This document shows, piece by piece, positions 9,366-19,436 of a stretch of DNA of 64,000 bases. Numbering within the stretch: the stretch's first letter is position 1; every line of letters starts with the position of its first letter. The DNA is taken from contig NZ_FCOE02000002.1 in NCBI RefSeq assembly GCF_001544915.2, forward strand, positions 62,001 through 126,000, given 5' to 3'. The notes under the pieces are model-generated. The model searched no databases, was not told where the DNA came from, and saw nothing but the letters and a program-made list of their open reading frames with translations. The position numbers and the translations under genes were made by a program. Source of the stretch: Caballeronia pedi. GTDB taxonomy: Bacteria; Pseudomonadota; Gammaproteobacteria; Burkholderiales; Burkholderiaceae.

Positions 9366-9431
9366 GAGAATGCGGACGTTGCGAAAATCGATGTAGAGCG
9401 GCCTTCCATTATATGAGCGCGCGCCGCGTGC

Positions 9432-10271
9432 TCAGTGCGCGGCGATGAAGGCGGTGACATCGGCGAGAACGGGTGACGGCGTGCCCTGCGTCGCCGCAAG
9501 CGATTTGACGATCGTATCGTGCCCGAAGCCCGCATAGCGCTTCAACTCCACGACATCGTGATGCGCGCGCAAGGCTGCGGCGAAGCGGTCGCTGTTGCGC
9601 GGATCGACATCGGTATCGGCGGTGCCGGCGGCGAGCAGCATCGGCGGTTCGTTACCCGAAAGGAACTGGATCGGCAGCGCCTGTTGACGCAATGCCGCCG
9701 GAAAGATCTCGTCCATGTGAGGATCGCTCGTCGGGATCGCGGCATACGGTCCGGCCAGTCCGATCATGCCCGCGAGCGAGGTCTTCGCCATGCCCTGCGC
9801 GGCCAGATAACGCGGATCGGTCGCGAGCATCGCGGCGATGTGCGCGCCCGATGAATGCCCCATCACGAAGATGCGTTTGGGATCGCCGCCGAATTCGCGC
9901 GCGTGATCGCGTGTCCAGCGCACGGCGGCGGCGGCGTCGTCGAGAAAGCCGGGAAACACCGCCTCCGGATAGATGCGGTAATCCGGCGTGATGGTCAGGA
10001 TGCCGCGGGCGGCCAGCGCCTGCGCGACGCCACGCGCGTCCGAGCGATGACCGCTTTGCCAGCCCCCGCCATAAAAGTACACGACGACAGGCCGATCCGC
10101 GCCGCTGCGCGACGCGGGCGCGTAGACATCGAGCCGCTCGCGGCGCGCCTCGCCATAAACGATTCCGTCTGCCCGTTCTTCATCGTTCTCGCGCGCGCGA
10201 GATGCGAACACGCCAGCCACGCACGCCGCCAGTGTCAGGGAAATGAAACCTCGTCTTGCGAGTGCGCGCAT
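9432..10271 (-). CDS. Secreted alpha/beta-hydrolase, carboxylesterase-like
   Basis: 279 residues with an N-terminal signal sequence (MRALARRGFISLTLAACVAGVFA). The hormone-sensitive-lipase/BD-FAE-like fold is shown by VVVYFYGGGWQSG (oxyanion loop, Tyr in place of the usual His of HGGG), the nucleophile elbow GHSSGAH, and later Asp (ADTDVDPRN) and His (YAGFGHD) of the triad. The short hydrophobic signal ends in an Ala-Cys region, but no clear lipobox was called. It probably hydrolyses an ester in the periplasm. It stands alone. Confidence 0.87.
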   Translation of the reverse strand: MRALARRGFISLTLAACVAGVFASRARENDEERADGIVYGEARRERLDVYAPASRSGADRPVVVYFYGGGWQSGHRSDARGVAQALAARGILTITPDYRIYPEAVFPGFLDDAAAAVRWTRDHAREFGGDPKRIFVMGHSSGAHIAAMLATDPRYLAAQGMAKTSLAGMIGLAGPYAAIPTSDPHMDEIFPAALRQQALPIQFLSGNEPPMLLAAGTADTDVDPRNSDRFAAALRAHHDVVELKRYAGFGHDTIVKSLAATQGTPSPVLADVTAFIAAH

Positions 10272-10721
10272 AAGTTATCGGGAATAGCGCACCGTTGCGC
10301 GCGAGGAAATGGCGACCACGGCTGGCCGTCGGCCGGCTCTTTCGCAGCACTATCATTAGACGATGCCGCGAAGCGCGCGTCCGTGCGGAAGCCATCGTTT
10401 CGCGCAGTTCGATCGTGCGGTAATTTCGTTCTCGTGCGAAGCTTTGCGCGAGAACATGCGCTTCAGGTCAGGCAAGCACTGTTTCGCTTTGAAACAGTAT
10501 TCTTGAAACATTCATTCGCTGGACTCCATTCGGCGCGGCAAAAGGCGATACGCTGATTTTCAACGCGTCGTATCAAGTATGACGAATACACTTTCCGACC
10601 CGCTTCCCAAGGGATTTGTCGCGCTCTAGACTGATGAGCCATCCATGCATCGTGTGCTCTGACGCCTTGGTCGCGCCGCTCTGGAGGCAATACCAGGGGC
10701 ACTGCATCGCACGGGGATTTC
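10272..10721. other. 450-bp intergenic region before the glycosyltransferase gene
   Basis: Lower in GC than its surroundings between about 10440 and 10600. No gene with ribosome site and family features was found on either strand. It holds a perfect 8-5-8 inverted repeat (10478-10498) and a directly repeated TTGAAACA (10489 and 10503). It presumably holds the promoters of the esterase (leftward) and the glycosyltransferase (rightward). Confidence 0.5.
10478..10498. promoter_or_regulatory. 8-5-8 inverted repeat, candidate operator
   Basis: ACTGTTTC and GAAACAGT separated by GCTTT, perfect in both arms, with a further TTGAAACA copy 14 bp downstream of the one in the right arm. It sits 224 bp upstream of the glycosyltransferase start. 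The regulator is unknown. Confidence 0.35.
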
Positions 10722-11942
10722 GTGAAAATACTCATAGCCAACACACTTTACTTTCCCGATGAGCCGGGAGGAGCCGAGGTTTCGACGCGACTGCTCGCGG
10801 AAGGTCTGGTCAAGGCAGGCGTGGAAGTCTGCGTGGTCTGCGCGACCGGGACCGGTGTCGACCACGTGGACCACGTGAACGGCGTGAAGGTGTATCGGCT
10901 GCGTTCGATGAATCTCTACTGGCCGCACCAGCGGGAGAAGCACGGGCGGGTCGCCAAGCTCATCTGGCATGCCATCGACGTGCATAACGTGATGATGTCG
11001 CGCAAGCTGTCGAGCATCATCGCGCGCGAAAAGCCGGACGTGATCAGCACCAGCAATTTGTCGTGTTTGTCCATCGATATCTGGCGACTCGCGAAGAACG
11101 CTGGCGTGCCGATTGTGCATACCGCGCGCGATTACTATCTGATGTGTCCGACCGCCATCATGTACTCGCGTGGCAAGCCGTGCATGCGCCAGTGCGGCGT
11201 CTGCTCGCTCTATGCGGAACCGAAGCGGGCGGCGTCATCACGGGTTGCGGTGGCCGTGGGTGTAAGCCGCTTCGTGCTGCAGAAGCATCTCGAAAGCGGC
11301 TATTTTTCGCGCGCTGCGCGCACGACGGTCATCCACAATTGCGTCGAGCCGTTCGACGGCCCGGCTCCGCCGCCGCGCACCCGGCGCTATGCGGGCGGGC
11401 CGGTGCGACTTGGCGTGCTCGGGCGCGTGTCGCCGGAGAAAGGGCTCGAAGTGCTGCTCGAACAATTGCGCGCGGACGATACGCTGCAGTGGACCCTCGC
11501 TGTCGGCGGCGCGGGGGATGCGGATTACCTGCGTTCGCTCAAGGCGAAGTACGACGATCCGCGCATCGAGTATCTCGGGCACGTCAAGTCGGGCGAATTC
11601 TTCGGGACCATCGATATTCTCGTGGTGCCGTCGATATGGAATGAACCGTTCGGGCGCGTGACCATGGAAGCGTATTCGCACGGCTTGCCGGTCGTGGCTG
11701 CGGACACGGGGGGCATTCCTGAAGTCGTCGAGCCGCGCACCAATCTCGTGTTCCAGATGGCGCGGCCCGCGACGATCATCGCGAAGCTGCGCGAGGCGGT
11801 GGCGCTGCTCGAAGATCCGGGCGTGCATGAACGTCTGCGCGAGTATGCAGGGCGTTTCGATCGCGATGCGATGGTTGCGGCTTATCTCGAGTTGTATGAG
11901 AGTGTGTTGGGGGATCATGCGGTGGAGCGGGCGGTGTGTTAG
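10722..11942 (+). CDS. Glycosyltransferase family 4 (GT-B fold)
   Basis: 406 residues with a GTG start preceded by GGGGA. The N-terminal donor/acceptor loop FPDEPGGAEVSTRLLAEGL is typical of GT4 enzymes. The C-terminal half has LGRVSPEKGLEVLLEQL and the EPFGRVTMEAYSHGLPVVA E-x7-E motif, then TGGIPEVV. A cysteine-rich patch (CPTAIMYSRGKPCMRQCGVC, about residues 140-160) is seen in some members of this family. It likely adds a sugar to a surface polysaccharide or glycolipid. No other glycan genes flank it, so the product is unknown. Confidence 0.92.
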   Translation: MKILIANTLYFPDEPGGAEVSTRLLAEGLVKAGVEVCVVCATGTGVDHVDHVNGVKVYRLRSMNLYWPHQREKHGRVAKLIWHAIDVHNVMMSRKLSSIIAREKPDVISTSNLSCLSIDIWRLAKNAGVPIVHTARDYYLMCPTAIMYSRGKPCMRQCGVCSLYAEPKRAASSRVAVAVGVSRFVLQKHLESGYFSRAARTTVIHNCVEPFDGPAPPPRTRRYAGGPVRLGVLGRVSPEKGLEVLLEQLRADDTLQWTLAVGGAGDADYLRSLKAKYDDPRIEYLGHVKSGEFFGTIDILVVPSIWNEPFGRVTMEAYSHGLPVVAADTGGIPEVVEPRTNLVFQMARPATIIAKLREAVALLEDPGVHERLREYAGRFDRDAMVAAYLELYESVLGDHAVERAVC

Positions 11943-11992
11943 AACGTGCGCTATAAACCCGCCCCCGTTCACCCAGCCGGAGCCCCTCACAC

Positions 11993-12709
11993 ATGACAAG
12001 AACCAACGAATACCATCAACCCATCGGCGAGCCGGTGACCGACTGGACCCCGCGCGCACGCCCCGCGCGCATCACCATCGAGGGTAAGCACTGCCGCATC
12101 GAGCCGCTCGACGTAACCCGCCACGCGGCCGATCTCTTCGACGCCTACAGCCACGCGCCCGATGGCAGCGACTGGACCTACCTCTTCGTCGGCCCATTCA
12201 CGGAATTCGACGCCTTCCGCGACTATCTGACGAAAGCCGCGGCATCCACCGACCCACTCCACTACACCGTCGTCGATTCCGCGAACGGCAAGGCAGTCGG
12301 CACGCTCGCGCTGATGCGCATCGAGCCTGTGCATGGCGTCATCGAAATGGGCAGCGTCACGTTCTCGCCGCTGCTCAAACAGACCCGCGTATCCACGGAA
12401 GCGCAATATCTCTTGATGCGCCATGTCTTCGACGACCTCGGCTATCGGCGCTATGAATGGAAATGCGACAGCCTGAACGCGCCGTCGCGCAAGACCGCGC
12501 TGCGGCTCGGCTTCGAGTTCGAAGGCATTTTCCGGCAGGCGATCGTCTACAAGGGCCGCAATCGCGATACGGCCTGGTACGCGATCATCGATGGCGACTG
12601 GCCGCGCATCCGGCGCGCCTTCGAACGCTGGCTCGCCGACGATAACTTCGACGCGAACGGCACCCAGCGCGCGTCGCTCGCGCAGTTACGCGACGCGGAC
12701 CGCGACTGA
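11993..12709 (+). CDS. RimJ/RimL-like GNAT acetyltransferase
   Basis: 238 residues; the domain order and motifs (HCRIEPLD, the W-containing DWTYLFVGPF stretch, GTLALMRIEPVHGVIEMGSVTFSP, and RYEWKCDSLNAPSRKTALRLGFEFEGIFRQ) match the RimJ/RimL-type N-acetyltransferases of ribosomal or small-molecule amines. It starts 50 bp after the glycosyltransferase and may be read from the same transcript. The acceptor is unknown. Confidence 0.9.
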   Translation: MTRTNEYHQPIGEPVTDWTPRARPARITIEGKHCRIEPLDVTRHAADLFDAYSHAPDGSDWTYLFVGPFTEFDAFRDYLTKAAASTDPLHYTVVDSANGKAVGTLALMRIEPVHGVIEMGSVTFSPLLKQTRVSTEAQYLLMRHVFDDLGYRRYEWKCDSLNAPSRKTALRLGFEFEGIFRQAIVYKGRNRDTAWYAIIDGDWPRIRRAFERWLADDNFDANGTQRASLAQLRDADRD

Positions 12710-12868
12710 ATCGAACGCGGTTTCAGTGAAATGCTTTGCAGATTTCACTACGTCAGCTAATCAGATTTGCTTCGTTTGATCGTCTCACGGCTCGCGTGAG
12801 AATAAGAGAGCACGGCGCTGCCGGTCGCGCGGCGTCGCAACTTTTCCTCTCTTGCTCCTCACGATCCT

Positions 12869-13923
12869 ATGAAGGCGTCTCTTTCGAAGTACCGGCTGCA
12901 TGCCGTCTGCGCGGCCGCCACGCTCGTTCTTTTGGGCGGCTGCAAACCTCGGGACGAACAGGCGCAAGCATCCTCGGCCACGGTCACGCAGACGGCGCGT
13001 CAGGAAGTGACTTACTTCAAGTATCCCGACAACCCCTCCTTCGATCTCGTCTATCTCGCCGACAAGCTCGGCTATTTCGAAGGCACCAGTACGCGGCCGA
13101 AGTACGTCGGCAAGATCGCCGCGCCGCAGATCATTCCGCTCGTCGGCACCGGCGAGATCGATTTCGGCACGCGCATGGTGCCGCTCGTCATCTCCGCGAT
13201 CGCGAGCGGCGCGGATATCAAGGTGGTCTCCGCGGGCGGCGAGACCCTGCCCGACGCGCCGCATATGAAGTACTTCACGCGCAAGGATTCGGGCATTCGC
13301 TCGCCGAAGGATTTCGAAGGCAAGACCGTGGCCTTCAATAGCTTCGGCGCGTGCGCGGAGTTCGTGACGAAGAAGTATCTGTCGCAGCACGGCGTGGACG
13401 TGTCGAAGGTCAACTGGCTCGTGGTGCCGGACAACCAGTCGCAGCAGGCGCTCGTCACGAAGAACGTCGATATTGCGATCATTCATCCGCCGTTCTCGGG
13501 CGCCGCCGAAGCCGATGCGCAACTGCACAAGCTCTGGAGCGACTGGGATGAAGATCACGGGCTCGGCGGCATGGCGCCCTACAGCGTGAACGGCGCGTTC
13601 GCGCGCGCCCATCCGCAGGCGGTGAAGGACTTCGTCACGGCCATCGCGCGCGCGGGCAACTGGGTCAACGCGCATCCCGACGAAGCGCGCCAGCTCACGG
13701 CGGAGCGGCTCGGCATCGACGTGAAGCTGGTCGAGCGCTACGCCTACGTGAAGGATCTCGTGGTGACGGAGCCGCCGATCCAGTACTACATCGATATCCT
13801 CGAACAGGCCGGCAAGATCCCGAAAGGCAAGGTGCAGGTCAAGGACGTCTACACCAACGAATTCAACCCGCTCGCGAAGCAGTCGCAGGCGAGCGCGACG
13901 CCGCGCGCGAACGGACAGCCCTC

Positions 13924-13927
<4 letters not shown>
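12869..13927 (+). CDS. ABC importer substrate-binding lipoprotein, nitrate/sulfonate/taurine (NMT1/SsuA) class
   Basis: 352 residues with a lipobox (LVLLGGC, Cys near residue 24), so the mature protein is anchored in the outer face of the inner membrane. The class is shown by the VYLADKLGYFEG motif and the IIPLVGTGEIDFGTRMVPLVISAIASGADIKVV stretch with two alpha/beta lobes. It begins a four-gene operon with an ATPase, a permease and a second binding protein. The exact ligand (sulfonate, nitrate, pyrimidine precursor) cannot be told from sequence. Confidence 0.87.
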
Positions 13928-14763
<836 letters not shown>

Positions 14764-15618
14764 ATGGCAGAGCAAGAGACCGTGCGTAGTCTTCCGCTGT
14801 TCGTGGGAGCGAGGAAACGTGACGCAGGAAACATCGGACGCAGGCGCGGCATGCGCCTGTCGAACCTCATCGAGCGTTCGATCGCGCTCGTCGTGTTCGC
14901 GTTGCTGTGGGAGTTGCTGCCGCGGCTTGGCATCGTGAGCACGGCGTATCTGAGCCCGCCGTCGCAGGTGGCTGTGGCCATCGCGCATCTGTTCGATAGC
15001 GGCGAGGTGTGGAAGCATCTCGGCGCGAGCGCGCTGCGTTCGATCAGCGGCCTGCTGCTGGCGGTGGCGGGCGGCGTCTTCGGCGGCTTTGCGCTCGGCT
15101 GGTTCCGGCGCGCCGAACGCATCGTCGATCCGCTGTATCAGTTGCTGCGGCAGGTTTCCGCGTTCGCGCTGTTTCCGGTCTTCATGCTGTTCCTCGGGAT
15201 CGGTGAGTCGTCGAAGATTGCCATCATCGTGTGGGCCGCGTTCTGGCCGGTGCTGCTCAACACGATCTCGGGCGTGAAGCAGGTCGAGCGCGTGTTCATC
15301 GATTCGGCGCGTTCGATGGGCGCATCGCAAGGCTTCATCTTCGCGAAGGTCGTGCTGCCCGCCGCGCTGCCCGAGATACTGACCGGCATCCGGCTCGCGG
15401 GCGCGTACAGCATCACGGCGCTGGTCGCAGCGGAAATGATCGGCGCGCGTTCGGGACTTGGGTTCTACACGCTCAATTCGCAGGAGACGTTCCAGATTCC
15501 CGACATGTACGCGGGCATCGTATTGCTTGCACTCTTCGGGTTGCTGATCAACAAGAGTCTTTCGTTGCTCGAGCGGCGTCTGTTGCGCTGGCGCGTGGGG
15601 CTTGCGCAGAATGGCTAG
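14764..15618 (+). CDS. ABC importer permease (SsuC/TauC class)
   Basis: 284 residues, starting directly after the ATPase stop. Six membrane helices and the BPD permease EAA loop ([44 protein letters not shown]). It forms the membrane channel for the adjacent ATPase and binding proteins. Confidence 0.93.
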   Translation: MAEQETVRSLPLFVGARKRDAGNIGRRRGMRLSNLIERSIALVVFALLWELLPRLGIVSTAYLSPPSQVAVAIAHLFDSGEVWKHLGASALRSISGLLLAVAGGVFGGFALGWFRRAERIVDPLYQLLRQVSAFALFPVFMLFLGIGESSKIAIIVWAAFWPVLLNTISGVKQVERVFIDSARSMGASQGFIFAKVVLPAALPEILTGIRLAGAYSITALVAAEMIGARSGLGFYTLNSQETFQIPDMYAGIVLLALFGLLINKSLSLLERRLLRWRVGLAQNG

Positions 15619-16477
15619 GAATGCGCTCGTGGCCGCTCACGGGTCTGGCCGATGGATGCGCTGGCTCGCGGCGGCCGTCATGGCGGTCGTTGCGCTGTCG
15701 TCCATTCCCTGGCGCAAAGGCTTCGGCGAAGCGCAACCGTTCGCCGCCGCGAGCGCGCGCGGCACGTTGATCGTCGCGGTGCCATCGCGTCCCGCGCCGA
15801 CGCTGAACGTCGGCCGTGTCGATCACTTCGCGCGCGCGCCGGAAGGCTTCGCGGCCGCGCTCGCCGAAGAGCTCGGGCGGCGTGCGGGGCTGCCTGTCAC
15901 GCTGGTGCTCGCCGGTTCCGACGACGCGCGCGACGCAGTGCGGTTGGGCAGGGCGGATGTCGCCATCGCAGGGCTTGCGTTCGGCGCGGACACGTCACTT
16001 GCCTTCGCGCCGACCGCCTATACCACCGGGCGCGGCATGGCGCTCGTGCTTCGGCATGGCGCGGTGCGCGGGTGGCGCGATCTGGCGGGCCGTTCGATCT
16101 GCGCGTCGCGAGGCAATCCATTCGCGGACGATGCGGCGCGTCGCGCGCACGCGAACGTGCAACGCTACGATCGTCCGCTGGACGCGCTGCTTGCCTTTCA
16201 GGCGGGCGAATGCACCGCGCTGGTCGATGATGAATACGTGATCCGCAAGCTGCTCCGGCAGCCGGACTGGGCCTATTACCGAAGCCTGCCGGACACGCTC
16301 GCGCCTGCGCGCGCATTCATCGCGACGCGCGGCGGTGATGTCGCGAGTGCGATGTTCATCGAACGAATCGTGAACGACTGGCGACGGCAACGTTGGCTCG
16401 CAACCGTGCGCGAGGATCAGGCGACGCAACTCGCCTTCGATATGTTCAACGCGCAGAACGATCTCTATTGCCATTAG
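15611..16477 (+). CDS. Family-3-like periplasmic solute-binding protein in an ABC operon
   Basis: 288 residues from ATG 15611, which overlaps the permease stop by 8 bp. A TTG at 15602 is less likely. An N-terminal membrane/signal segment is followed by a SBP_bac_3-type fold (GTLIVAVPSRPAP, EGFAAALAEELGRRAG, DVAIAGLAFG, DALLAFQAGECTALVDDEYVIRKLL). Family 3 proteins normally bind amino acids and work with polar amino acid permeases, so its place as fourth gene of a sulfonate-type operon is unusual. It could be a second binding protein or a periplasmic sensor. Confidence 0.8.
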   Translation: MARNALVAAHGSGRWMRWLAAAVMAVVALSSIPWRKGFGEAQPFAAASARGTLIVAVPSRPAPTLNVGRVDHFARAPEGFAAALAEELGRRAGLPVTLVLAGSDDARDAVRLGRADVAIAGLAFGADTSLAFAPTAYTTGRGMALVLRHGAVRGWRDLAGRSICASRGNPFADDAARRAHANVQRYDRPLDALLAFQAGECTALVDDEYVIRKLLRQPDWAYYRSLPDTLAPARAFIATRGGDVASAMFIERIVNDWRRQRWLATVREDQATQLAFDMFNAQNDLYCH

Positions 16478-16557
16478 AACGTGCTAGTACGCTCTGGGTC
16501 CGTCGCCGGATCTGGCAAAACTAAACCATGAGCCGCGACGCGGCGGCATCTACGCAC

Positions 16558-17412
16558 TCAGCGTCCCTTCCACGGCACGAGACGCCGCTCCATCGCCCGC
16601 ATGCCGAAGTCAAAAACCCACGCGATCGCGCCGATCAACACGATGCCCATCACCACGACATCCGTGCGCAGAAAGCTCGACGCGTTGAGCACCATCTGCC
16701 CGAGCCCTGCCGTCGCGGCGACCATTTCGGCCGCAACAAGCGTGGTCCAGCCGAACCCGACGGCGATGCGCAGGCCCGTCAGAATCTCCGGCAACGCGGC
16801 CGGCAGCACCACATGCCATACCACTTGCCTCAGGTTCGCACCGAGCGACCAGGCCGCATTCACCTGCTCAGCCGTCGCGCTCTTCACGCCCGCGCGCGCG
16901 GCCATCGCGATCGGCGCGAAGCACGCGAGCCAGATGACGACGATCTTCGCGGTTTCGTCGATGCCGAACCAGATCACGACGAGCGGCAGATACGCGAGCG
17001 GCGGCAACGGCCGATAGAACTCCAGCGGCGGATCGAGCACGCCACGCGCGATGCGGCTCACGCCCATCAGAATGCCGACGGGCACCGCCGTGACCACTGC
17101 GAGCGCGAACGCGCCGAACACGCGGATCGCGCTCCAGAGCAGATGCTCGGACAACGGCAGCCCGCCCTGAAGACGTCCGTGCACGGCATCGAGAAAGGCG
17201 CGCCACACCGCTTCGGGCGAAGGCAGGAACAGCGGGGGAATCCAGTGGAAATGCGTCGATGCCCACCACAGCGCGGCGATCGCGACGACGCACAGCGCGC
17301 TCGGCAATGCGGTCGGACCCGCGCCGGGCATGCCGCGACGGCGGCGCCTGGGGCGCTTTTTTGCGGTCGCGTCGCGCGGCGCGTCGGTCAACGCGTGAAC
17401 AGGTTGCGTCAT
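16558..17412 (-). CDS. tauC: Taurine/sulfonate-type ABC permease
   Basis: 284 residues with an Arg-rich cytoplasmic N-terminus ([10 protein letters not shown]), six membrane helices and the EAA loop ([43 protein letters not shown]). The start at 17412 overlaps the ATPase stop (ATGA). It converges on the first sulfonate-type operon with 80 bp between stops. The tau name is by resemblance only; no taurine dioxygenase gene is near. Confidence 0.87.
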   Translation of the reverse strand: MTQPVHALTDAPRDATAKKRPRRRRRGMPGAGPTALPSALCVVAIAALWWASTHFHWIPPLFLPSPEAVWRAFLDAVHGRLQGGLPLSEHLLWSAIRVFGAFALAVVTAVPVGILMGVSRIARGVLDPPLEFYRPLPPLAYLPLVVIWFGIDETAKIVVIWLACFAPIAMAARAGVKSATAEQVNAAWSLGANLRQVVWHVVLPAALPEILTGLRIAVGFGWTTLVAAEMVAATAGLGQMVLNASSFLRTDVVVMGIVLIGAIAWVFDFGMRAMERRLVPWKGR

Positions 17413-18188
17413 GCCGCCTCCGTTTCCGTGCGATGCAGCCGGCGCGTCAGACGCTCGCGCCATTCGATGAACGCAGGCGATGATTTGACGGCGCGCGCAT
17501 CGCGGTTGCGGATGTACTCGCGCGAAAACGGCAGCTCGTGCACCTCCTCGATGCGCCCCGGTCCGGGCGTCATCAACACGAGGCGCGTGGCGAGAAAGAG
17601 CGCTTCCTCGACGCTGTGCGTGATGAAGAACACGGTCTTGCGCGTGCGCGACCAGACATCGAGCACGATTTCCTGCACGTTTTCGCGGGTGAGGGCGTCG
17701 AGCGCGCCCATCGGTTCGTCCATCAAGAGCACTTCGGGATCGCTTGCGAGCGCACGCGCGATGCCCACGCGCTGCTGCATGCCGCCCGACAGCGCGTAGA
17801 TCTTCGCGTTTTCGTGTTGCGCCAGGCCGACGAGCGCGAGCGTGCGGCGCGCGATCTCGCGGCGTTCGTCGCGCTTCACGCCGCGAAAGCGCAGGCCGAG
17901 CGCGACGTTGTCGATCACGTTGAGCCACGGCATCAGTGCATGCTTCTGGAACACCACGCCGCGTTCCGCGCCGGGGCCGTCGATCGGCTCGCCGTTGAGC
18001 GTCGCGACGCCTTCGGTCGGCTCGAGAAAGCCGGCGAGGCAATTGAGCAGCGTGGTCTTGCCGCATCCCGATGCGCCCAGCGCGACGACGAACTCGCCGC
18101 TGCCGATCTGCAGATCGACGCCCTGCAACGCTGGCGTGCTCGCGCCTTCGTAGGTGACGCCGAGGTTGCGGATCGAAAGCGAGGTCAT
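17409..18188 (-). CDS. tauB: Taurine/sulfonate-type ABC ATPase
   Basis: 259 residues: Walker [10 protein letters not shown]-loop [10 protein letters not shown] (the ALMPW form is typical of TauB), signature [15 protein letters not shown], Walker [13 protein letters not shown], and H-loop [14 protein letters not shown]. The gene overlaps the upstream binding-protein gene and the downstream permease gene by 4 bp each, so the three are one coupled operon. Confidence 0.9.
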   Translation of the reverse strand: MTSLSIRNLGVTYEGASTPALQGVDLQIGSGEFVVALGASGCGKTTLLNCLAGFLEPTEGVATLNGEPIDGPGAERGVVFQKHALMPWLNVIDNVALGLRFRGVKRDERREIARRTLALVGLAQHENAKIYALSGGMQQRVGIARALASDPEVLLMDEPMGALDALTRENVQEIVLDVWSRTRKTVFFITHSVEEALFLATRLVLMTPGPGRIEEVHELPFSREYIRNRDARAVKSSPAFIEWRERLTRRLHRTETEAA

Positions 18189-19219
18189 TTCGCGGCCTGC
18201 TGCACGAAGCGCGGATCGACGCCCGCCGAATAATCCGCGAGCACGTTCTGAATCGTGCCCTGTTGCTTCAGGAACTGCGCCGTCGCGGTGAGCGACTGCG
18301 CCGCGCCCGACTGTTTGCCGCCACCGAGCCAGGTCGGCGACGCCTGTTCGCCGGCCGACGGGAACGCGTAGAGCGCAAGGCTCGCGGGCACGTCGGCGGC
18401 GGCGGCGCCGGATTCCTGCGCGACCGCCTGCACCTGTTTCGAATCGACCGTCCACGCGGCCTTGTTGTTGCGGTACTGCGCGTCGGTGTCGGCGAGCACC
18501 TTGACGAGGCCGCTCAGGAACGCGGGATTCTCCTGCGCGAACTTGCGCGACGCGACGAGGCCGTCGAAGGTCGCCTTGCCGGTTTCCTTCGCGACTTCGC
18601 CGGACGTGATCAGTACGCGGCCATTCTGCTTCGCCTTCGCGAGCACCGGGTCCCAGATGTAGGTCGCGTCGATGTTGCCGCGCTCCCACGCCGCGGCCAC
18701 TTCCGGCGGACGCAGATTGACGATCTTGACCGTCGACGGATCGATGCCCGCCTTCTGCAACGCGACGAGCGCATGAAAGTGCGACGTCGATACATACGGC
18801 ACGCCGAGCGTCTTGCCCTTCAGATCGGCGAGCTTGGTCACGCCCGAGCCGTTGCGCGCGACGAGCGCTTCGGCGTCGTTGATGTTGTCGAGAATCCAGA
18901 ACAGCGACAGATCGACGCCTTGCGAAAGGCCTGCGGCGATCGGGCTGGAGCCGGCTTCGCCGATTTGTATCGAACCGGACGCGAGCGCGCGAATCACATC
19001 GGCGCCGCTGCCCAGCTTGCGATAGGTGACCTTGTAGCCGGTCGCTTTCTCGACGGCGCCGCTCGCCTGCGCATAGCGCCACGGCACGACCATGTCCTGA
19101 TAGCCGATGACGACCTCGCGCGTGTCGGCCTGCGCGTGAAGCGGCGCGAGCGCGGCGGCGCCGAGGGTGAACGAGGCGAGGCTGGCGATCAGTTGACGGC
19201 GGCGAATCGAAGCTTTCAT
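18185..19219 (-). CDS. tauA: Taurine/sulfonate-type periplasmic binding protein
   Basis: 344 residues with a Sec signal ([31 protein letters not shown]; a twin-Arg near the start may even allow Tat export). [66 protein letters not shown] matches the TauA pattern closely. It leads the tauABC-like operon and shares a 217-bp intergenic region with the divergent hybrid kinase gene. Confidence 0.9.
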   Translation of the reverse strand: MKASIRRRQLIASLASFTLGAAALAPLHAQADTREVVIGYQDMVVPWRYAQASGAVEKATGYKVTYRKLGSGADVIRALASGSIQIGEAGSSPIAAGLSQGVDLSLFWILDNINDAEALVARNGSGVTKLADLKGKTLGVPYVSTSHFHALVALQKAGIDPSTVKIVNLRPPEVAAAWERGNIDATYIWDPVLAKAKQNGRVLITSGEVAKETGKATFDGLVASRKFAQENPAFLSGLVKVLADTDAQYRNNKAAWTVDSKQVQAVAQESGAAAADVPASLALYAFPSAGEQASPTWLGGGKQSGAAQSLTATAQFLKQQGTIQNVLADYSAGVDPRFVQQAAK

Positions 19220-19294
19220 GGTGCGAAGAAGAAGAGATAGTGAAGCGTTCGACTATAGGCACTTCGCGTGCCGCGGCTACCAATCTTTTGTGCG

Positions 19295-19339
19295 TAGCAA
19301 ATGACGTCGCGGAAGCTTTGCTATCGCCGAAAAGCGATA
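19295..19339. promoter_or_regulatory. Two adjacent inverted repeats between tauA-like and hybrid kinase genes
   Basis: TAGCAAA (19295-19301) pairs with TTTGCTA (19317-19323), and TATCGC (19322-19327) pairs with GCGATA (19334-19339) across CGAAAA. Both lie 75-120 bp from either flanking start. They could be operator sites for either divergent transcript; the regulator is unknown. Confidence 0.3.
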
Positions 19340-19436
19340 CAGTGCTACCCTTCGCGAGCATCTCAAAAAGCAAAAAAACCACTTCGGGATCGTCGCCGTC
19401 ACAGGGGCGGCGTTCCACGTTAAATCGGAGCTGTCC

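Noticed and set aside
16532..16544. Palindrome GCCGCG-A-CGCGGC between the two convergent importer operons as terminator
   Set aside because: Loop of one base and no T-tract on either strand.
18185..19219. True taurine specificity of the tauABC-like operon
   Set aside because: Family match is good but no tauD or other sulfonate-degrading gene is adjacent; ligand left open.
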